Origin: Hypomyces perniciosus
Lineage: Eukaryota; Ascomycota; Sordariomycetes; Hypocreales; Hypocreaceae
Length of the DNA stretch: 64,000 nucleotides
Reading direction: 5' to 3'
NCBI GenBank assembly: GCA_008477525.1
Contig: SPDT01000008.1
Coordinates: forward strand, 1,240,001 to 1,304,000
The notes beneath the pieces were generated by a model. It did not search any database. It was not told the origin of the DNA and saw nothing but the letters and a program-made list of their open reading frames with translations. Positions within the stretch are counted from its first letter, which is position 1. Each line of letters opens with the position of its first letter. Both the position numbers and the translations under genes were made by a program. This document shows, one piece after another, positions 57,008-64,000 of the stretch.

Positions 57008-60000
57008 GTTTATATTATCCTGTAACTTAACTGCGCTGTCGTAAAGTATATACTTAATTAATTATAAATCCCTTTTTATTCCTAAACCTATAATAATACC
57101 TTTATAGCCTAGCCTTTACTTTTTAAACCTTATATTAATAGGAAATTAATTATAAACGAGATAAATATAAATACCTTAAACTTTACTTTATAGCCTAATT
57201 TAGCTTGATAGATAATAGTTTTAGCTATAAAGTTAATACTTTTTTTTTTTTTTTAAAAACTTTATAAAAATTTAATATTAATAGCAATTATATATATTAA
57301 ATAAATATAATTATTAAAGATAATAACTTTTATTATTAATTTTATTTTTTTAATTTAATAAAAAAAATAAAAATAAACCTTTAAATAAAATTTTTTAAAG
57401 TAAATAATTAAAAATTAAAACTTTAAAATATAAATTAAAGTTTAAATTAAAGCTTTAAATATAACTTTACTATTAAGCTTTAAAAATAATAATTTATGTA
57501 ATTATTATTAAATTAAAGACTTTAAATAATTTAATAGTAAATAAAAAAATATTATTAAATATTAATAAAAATATATTAATTAATATTTTTTAAATTAATA
57601 TTACTTTTATAAGCAATTAATTAATCTTTTTAATTAAATTTAAAAGGATTTTAAATATTATAGGTTTTTTAAAGGGAAATATATATTAATTATAATAAAG
57701 AAACTTTAATATTATTATTAAAAGATTTAATAACTTTATTTTATAGTATTAAAAGATTAATATAATACTTTTAATTAATTTTAATATATAATATAAAATA
57801 ATTAACCTATTTTAAAAAGTATTATAGTCTTTTAATTACCTATATATATTAAATAAACTTTTTTAAAATTTTATAGTAAAATTATTTATATTAAACAGTA
57901 AATGCAATAAAACTATTAAATAAATAATAAAAGCCTGAAAGATAAAGGTCTTTTAAAAGTTTATTAATATTATAAAAACTTAAATAATTAAATTAAATAA
58001 ATTTAACTTTATTAAATAGTATTAACTTTATTAAATTATTTATAATAGGCTTTAAAAGGGTATTTATTATAATACCTTTTATATTATTTAAATAAATTAA
58101 TATTAATAAAGCTATTAATAATAGTAATATTAATATTAACAGTAATATTTTTAAAATTAGTAAAATAACTAAACTGCTACTTTAATATTAATTAGCAATT
58201 TAATATAGTGAAATACTATATATACTTTATTACTTTACCTTTAAGTCTTTTATAAAGAATATATTACTAAAAGACTTTACTTTTATTATAAAAAAGTAAG
58301 CTATAGCTTAAATAAATATAATAAAAAAGCAGTTTAATATATATTAAAGAAGTTTATATTAAATATAAAATTAAAATTATTAAGTTTAGCTATATTAGCT
58401 ATATTTTAATTTAATAGTACTTTAAAACTAACAATAAATAGCCTAGTAAAATATAATAACTAAACCTTAATAGTGTATTAATATTACTTATAATATTTAA
58501 GTAATTTATACATCTAGGCCTTAAATAATATACCTTTTTTAATTATTAATAAAGATAATAATAATAGCGCTACTTTATTAACTTTTAATTTACTTTAATT
58601 TAACTAGCTTTATTTATTAAAAACTTAAATTAAGTTTATAAACTAAAAGAAAAATTAACCTTTATTAAAACTTATAAATAAAGGTTAACTATAAATAAAA
58701 CTATTATTTTAAAATAAATTTACTGCTATTTTTTTAATTAAAAACATTTTAAATTTAAATTAATAAATAGTAAATCCCTTTTAATATAAACTATATAATT
58801 TTTTATATATAATATCTATATTAATATAAAAGCTTTAATAAATAGCAACTATATACTTTAAGCTTTTATTAATTGCACTTTTATTAAGCGATTTAATATT
58901 ATTATTTAATAACTATTATTTATTAAAAACTTTTTATTTATTAATAAAAGTATAGTTATTAAAATTTTAAACTTTTTTATTATATCAACTATAATTAACT
59001 TTTATAAAAAACTTCACCTTTTTTTATTATAAATATCTTTAATAATATACCTATAATCTTTAGCCTTTTATAGTTAAGAAAATATAACTTTAATATTAAT
59101 TAAGAAAAGTTAATTATTACTTTAAATCCTATTACTATTATAACTATTATCTTTTAAAAAGTATAGCTAGCCTTATATAGGTTTTAATATTAGTTAAAAT
59201 AAAAGATAACTTTATTAAAGCTAATATAAAGAATATATATTATTAATAATTAATAGTTAAAGATACTTTAAATAAAGTAAAGCTTAACTTAATTAAATAA
59301 AAAATTATATTATATTAGTAACTATTAATTAAAAATACTTGAAAAGAAATAAACTATAATTTAATTAAAAAACAGCCTTTAAATTATATATGTGATTAAC
59401 TTTAATATTAAATTAAAATTATTATATAACCTGTAAATATAGTAAAATTAATAATAAAGAAATATAAATATAAATAATCCTGAATTAAATATATATAAAG
59501 CTATAGCTTACCTTTATAATCTATAATTAATAAAAGAAAAACCTATATTAAAGCTACTACTATTACTTTTTAATATATTACTTGTATAAAATTAAATTAA
59601 ACTTTAAAATGAAAAAGTATATTTAAATATAATAAATATATAAATAATAAAGGCTATAAACTTTATTACTTTTTATTATTAATTATACATTTATATAATA
59701 AAAATAAATTAAAAGGATATCAATTAAACTATTTAAATTAAATAATTTATACTTATTATTTTATTAAAGCTTTTAAATAAGTTTTTCTAATAAATATTTA
59801 CAGGATAAAGAGACTATATGAAAGTAAAGATAGTATTACTTAAAGAAATATATAACTTTATTAATAAATGCTATTCTTTAATATAATTCAAAAAAAATAT
59901 AGCTATTAATATTTAGAAATTTATAGTAGGGAAACTTAAATTTAAAAAGCAGTGTTTATATTTATTAAAATTACTATAAGTTAAATAATATTACTATTCA

Positions 60001-60421
60001 AAATTAATACCTATTACTATTAATTAACAAACCTTTAATGCTTTAAACTATATAAAGGTATATATAAAACTTAATATTATAACTGCATTTAATAACTTCT
60101 ATATTATTAAAAGGGATATATAAAAAATAGCATTTATTATAAAGTTTAGCCTTTTTAAAATATTAATTATATATTTTAGCCTTTATATTACACCTACTAT
60201 TCTAATATTATATTAACTATACTTTTTGTAACCTCTTTAATTATATTTATATAGTATACTTTCATAATATTTTTATATATTTATTAAACTAAAAAAGATA
60301 TTAAAAATATAGATATAAAGTTATAGCCTACCTTTAAAAAGCTAGCCTTTAAATTAATATTATTAAATATAAATTTAAGATAATAAAAATAAAATACTTT
60401 AATTTAATTATTACTTTAAAG

Positions 60422-60860
60422 GGATTAAAAATAAATCTTAAAAAGGTTAAGGCTATATTAAACTAGCAATTACTTAAAAAAGTAAAAGACTTATAAAAGT
60501 TCTTTAATTTTATAAATTTCTATTATTATTATATTTAAAGATACTTTAAAATAACTATAATATTAAATAAGGTTTTAAAACAAGACTAACTATATACTTA
60601 AAAATATAATTATAAAATCTATAATATAAAACTTTTAGCTATTATTAAAGTAATAAAAAAATAGCGCTTAGAATTATAAAGCTTATAAGAGTTTAATATT
60701 ATTATAGACTATAAAAACTTTAAATACTTTACTTTAATTAAAGCCTTAAACTAGCAGTAAATCTAATAGTTTAAATTCCTCTTTAACTTTAACTTTTATA
60801 TTATTTATTAATCTGGATTTAAGGCTATAAAGCTTAATACTTTAAGTAAAAAAAGCTAAA
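60422..60860 (+). pseudogene. Remnant of Gypsy reverse transcriptase / RNase H
   Basis: In one frame the sequence reads GLKI, then KVKA, VKDL and NFINFY with stop codons between. This is the conserved block after the Gypsy polymerase palm. About 200 bp further, DYKNFKYFT and later a GFKA...LSKK word match the RNase H region in order. All stops are explainable by C-to-T or G-to-A changes. Not functional. Confidence 0.75.
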
Positions 60861-62827
60861 AAATAAGCCTATAAAATTAAACCCTATTAATAATTAAATT
60901 AAAAATAAATAATATATTATCCTTTTATCGTGTTTTTTTAGCTTTAAAGTTTAAACAATATTTTAAGAAAAAGTTTTATTAAATATAAAACTATTTATAA
61001 AGGCTGCTGTTATAGCGATAATAATACTTATAAAAGATAAATTAATTAATAATTTAACTGCAGTAATATATAAATAAAATACTATAATAAAAGAAATAGT
61101 AACTATACTTTAAAACTTTAATATTTATTAATAATTAAAATAACTTTATAAAAAACATTAGATTATAATAAATAACTATTAAGTAATAAATAATAAAATT
61201 TATTACTAAAAGCAGCTTTTTATTCCTTTTAATAATACACTTTATATATAAATTTTATTTAAAAACTATTTAAATAACTAAACTAAATACTTAAATAAAT
61301 TTAAAACTTTAAACCTTATTAATTAAATATATTAATAGCTAGAAGTTTTAATAGATATTAAAGTATTTATATAAGCCTATAAACTATATATTAAATAAAG
61401 GCTTTGTAATCTTTACTATAAAGCTTTTTTTAACTATTATTAATCTTATTTTATATATAGTTAAATATCTTTATTAATTATATTATACTACTATTTAAAT
61501 CTTACTACTATAATATTATTTATAAATATTTATTAATAATAGTTTACTGCTTTATAAAAATACATTATTTTATACCTATTACTTTACTATTAATAAAATA
61601 GCTAGCTAATATAGTTATTAATAGGATTTACTGCCTTGATAGTATATTTAATAATATTATATTAAACTATAGTATATAGTTTATATTAGAATTTTAAAAA
61701 TAACTTTTAAAGTAATTAAAAGACATATTAAAATAATTATTAGCCTTTTACTTTAAAATTAATAGCTAAACTAAAAGAATTAATATAAATATAAAATAAT
61801 ATTTATAAACTTTTAACTTTTATTAAAATAATTAAAGTTATTAGTTTTTATTAGTTAAATTTACTGTAAATAATATAGTATTTAAAACTATTAATATATT
61901 ATTATTTTTTATTAATTATAGTTTTAACTTTTATTTAAAAATAAAGCCTTTATAGCTTTATTTACTAAACTTTTTTATAGTAAAGAAAAAAAAGTTTTTC
62001 TATATTAATACTATTACTAAGCAATTTAAATATATTATTATATAATTAAAGGCTTTTACTAAAGCTTTAAGAAAAAAATATAAAGAAAACGCAAATATAT
62101 AAAAGGAAATATTACTAGTTTATACTATTAAGTAAAAAGTTTTTATTAATATATAAAATATAAAGATTAACTAGCTAATAAAAAAGTTAAATAATAAATA
62201 GGCGGGACTTTATATAATAATAAAGGTATATTTATAAGCTTATACTATTAGTTTATTAAAAAATATAAAGATTTTTTTAGTTTTATATAACTCCCTTTTA
62301 TAATTTAAAACATTTATTTTACTATATTTTAAATAAAAGATAATTAATAAAGTTAAATTAAAGAATATTTAAAGTAAAGTATTAAAAAAGGAAAATACTA
62401 TAAATAAAGTATAAAAAAAATAAAAATTTAAAGCGCTTTTAAATTATTATAATACTAATAGATTTTATTAAATTATTAAATAGAAATACTATACTGCTAT
62501 ATAATAATTAATGAAAGACTTATAAAGTTAAAAAAAGTAATATAAAACTTTTATAGGAAAAACCTAAAAAAGCTAAGCTTATTATAATAAATATTAAAAG
62601 GAATTATAAAAAAAGAAAAAAAAAGAAATAGTTAAAAAGAAATTAAGATTTATAAATTATTAATTAAAGACTATACTATATTAAAGCCTATAATTAAACT
62701 ATATATTATTAATATTAAAAATTATATAATTTGCTTTATTTACCTTTATATTAAAAGTATTAAAATAGATTACGTAAAATTTTAATTTATATAAATTATA
62801 TAGCTATTTGCGGCTAAATAGCGCAAT

Positions 62828-62839
62828 AAAGAGGGGGGG
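62828..62839 (+). other. Polypurine tract
   Basis: AAAGAGGGGGGG, 3 bp before the right LTR. It is the only strong G run in several kilobases of AT-rich DNA and fits the plus-strand primer site. Confidence 0.8.
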
Positions 62840-62842
62840 TAT

Positions 62843-63014
62843 TATTATAGTATTAACTGTAATGCAATATTAACGCCCTATTATATAAGCTCTAGTTACA
62901 TAACCAGGCCTTAACGTATTCCTAGCTATAGCTTTCTATAGAGCCTTAAGGCTTTTTTGCTCTCTATAGCATAATAACGATATTTGCCCTAACCTGCCTT
63001 TCTATACGGTAATA
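62843..63014 (+). repeat. Right LTR of the Gypsy element
   Basis: 172 bp matching 56836-57007. By hand alignment the two differ at about 35 transitions and 3 transversions. Here the 5' half is AT-shifted and the 3' half keeps C and G, the mirror image of the left LTR. Confidence 0.9.
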
Positions 63015-63019
63015 AGTGG
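63015..63019. repeat. Target-site duplication AGTGG, right copy
   Basis: Exact repeat of 56831-56835, directly after the right LTR. Confidence 0.85.
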
Positions 63020-63239
63020 ATTACTTTAATAGTTACAGTATGTCCCCTAGCGCTACTACAGCACTTATAGCGGGTTTTTATAGTGTTTATCCTAGTGCTT
63101 ATATTAGTACTTTTAGGATTCTTGGCTATCTAAAGCTATTACTAAGCTTCTACTGCAAATACTATTGCAGTTATAGTAATATTACTATTACTATTTCTAC
63201 TATATACTATATAGTATATTCCCTATTTCGATAGGATAT

Positions 63240-64000
63240 AGGTTTAATGTTAGCAGTATAAGTCGACCTATTAAGGCTCTTACTCCTATTCCTATACCAA
63301 TCCAGGTTCTATTTTCGTCTATTCCTTAACCCCTACAGACTACTATTTCTACTCTAAATAGTAGTCTTATTAAAGAGGCATCAAAAAAAGTCTATAGCTT
63401 TCCAGAAAGCTATAAGCTAATAGGCTTTAATAATTTCAATTAATGGAAACAGTCCCTAAATATTATATTGAGGGCGATAGATTACTATACTTTTATAGAA
63501 AATCCTATAGTTGCTAATTCTTTATCTAATTCAGAATAGGCCCTATTACTTATATTAATTAAAGATAGTTTAATAGCTATTTCTACTATATTTATTATTT
63601 AGATTTAAAGCCTAAAAGAAGTATTTTTAGCTTTTAAGAGATAATATAGTTACTTTAATACTCTGTAAAGAGATTCCCTTTATAGGGAATTTCACTTATT
63701 AAATTACAGTAATTATAAAAGCTTTTTAGCTGAATTTAACGCTACTTTTAATAGGTTATTAACTAAGCTAGCTAGTTTAAAGGTTAATATTAATATACTA
63801 GATTAAGTAAATTAATATTTAAATGCCCTAGAAAAGACTTTTCCTTAATAAGCTAAAAGAATTAAAGGAACTATTAGATTTAGTAGAGCTATTAAGCAAT
63901 TAATTAAAGGTTTTAATATTTAGTTTCTTATAGTAGATATATTAAAAGAAACTAGGAATTTATCTTTTACTGTATATAAGGTTAATAAGGCTATAGGGCC
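63240..64000 (+). pseudogene. Copia gag remnant (partial, runs off the window)
   Basis: With stops and frame interruptions the sequence reads LIGFNNFN, WKQSLN, AIDYYTFIENP, later YREFHLL, FLAEFNATFNRLL, LNALEKTFP and SFTVYKVNKA. This is the order of the Copia-type gag (UBN2/retrotran_gag-like) polyprotein start. The stops are mostly TAA/TAG at places where CAA, CAG or TGG would fit, as expected after RIP. Truncated by the window end. Confidence 0.65.

Larger units (their letters stand above)
56836..63014 (+). mobile_element. Ty3/Gypsy LTR retrotransposon, full length, heavily RIP-mutated, nested in the Copia element
   Basis: The element is 6179 bp, bounded by two 172-bp LTRs without gaps between them and flanked by AGTGG on both sides. 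A polypurine tract lies 3 bp before the right LTR. The interior is extremely AT-rich with stops in all frames. Gypsy landmarks survive in the plus orientation: reverse-transcriptase thumb/connection sequence at 60422-60560 and RNase H-like sequence to about 60860, with space for integrase after it. That order (RT-RNase H, then integrase) and the conserved words identify Ty3/Gypsy. It is clearly non-autonomous now. Confidence 0.9.
56577..64000 (+). mobile_element. Ty1/Copia-type LTR retrotransposon, interrupted by a Gypsy element and running off the window
   Basis: The 5' LTR (56577-56790) is followed at once by a tRNA-derived primer-binding site, then a 45-bp leader. At 56835/56836 the element is split by the nested Gypsy copy and resumes at 63015 after the AGTGG duplication. 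Downstream, a gag-like frame with stops appears from about 63.24 kb. The Copia portions carry fewer C-to-T type changes than the Gypsy interior. The 3' end is outside the window, so completeness and target duplication cannot be judged. Confidence 0.65.

Noticed and set aside
63016..63234. 72-residue open frame right after the Gypsy element
   Set aside because: It begins inside the target duplication and lies in the Copia leader/gag region; Tyr/Ile/Ser-rich AT-driven frame rather than a gene.
1..64000. CRISPR arrays, operons, bacterial-type promoters or riboswitches
   Set aside because: The window is eukaryotic nuclear DNA with spliced genes; no regularly spaced repeat array was seen.

Overview
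This window is nuclear DNA of a filamentous ascomycete (Pezizomycotina; the gene set suggests Sordariomycetes, perhaps Hypocreales, but that rank is inference). The evidence is short 45-90 bp GT-AG introns, many with CTAAC-type branch sites, a fungal-specific gene set (C-24(28) sterol reductase, fungal Nup2-type nucleoporin, four-ZZ NBR1), and an AT-rich block of retrotransposons carrying the C-to-T/G-to-A signature of repeat-induced point mutation (RIP).

Positions 1-45,400 are a conserved housekeeping region. In order it holds: the 3' end of an unidentified coiled-coil gene; a PGC1-type glycerophosphodiesterase (+); RTF1 of the Paf1 complex (-); COQ7 (+); phospholipase D SPO14/PLD1 (-); ERG4 (+); the V-ATPase proteolipid c (-); a small protein resembling LAMTOR5 (+); transketolase (-); a BMT6-like rRNA methyltransferase (+); a Sac2/INPP5F-type phosphoinositide phosphatase (-); a Btz/CASC3-domain protein (+); NBR1 (+); a Nup2-type nucleoporin with a RanBP1 domain (+); and gamma-tubulin (+). 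Exon structures were worked out by hand from splice signals, reading phase and family conservation. The genes are individually transcribed, mostly in divergent or convergent pairs. PLD, the glycerophosphodiesterase, the Sac phosphatase and ERG4 all act on membrane lipids, but nothing in the sequence shows co-regulation. The spacers carry a strikingly over-represented 9-mer, TACGGAGTA/TACTCCGTA.

From about 45.7 to 55.9 kb the character changes to an accessory island. It holds a divergent protein-kinase-like gene (-); an ankyrin plus subtilisin (S8) gene with visible lesions (-); a fragment of what I take to be an uncharacterised fungal family (+), overlapping the 5' end of the ankyrin-S8 gene head to head; and a truncated gene with a SesB-like alpha/beta-hydrolase followed by a NACHT-like segment lacking a recognisable P-loop (+). 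These architectures resemble fungal self/non-self recognition and cell-death genes; their function here is inference.

From 55.9 kb to the end the window is transposon-derived. A Ty1/Copia-type element (5' LTR 56577-56790, primer-binding site resembling an initiator-tRNA anticodon region, gag remnant after 63.2 kb) is interrupted by a complete but heavily mutated Ty3/Gypsy element at 56836-63014. The Gypsy copy has two 172-bp LTRs, a polypurine tract and a perfect 5-bp AGTGG target duplication. Its RIP-type mutations fade outward across both LTRs.
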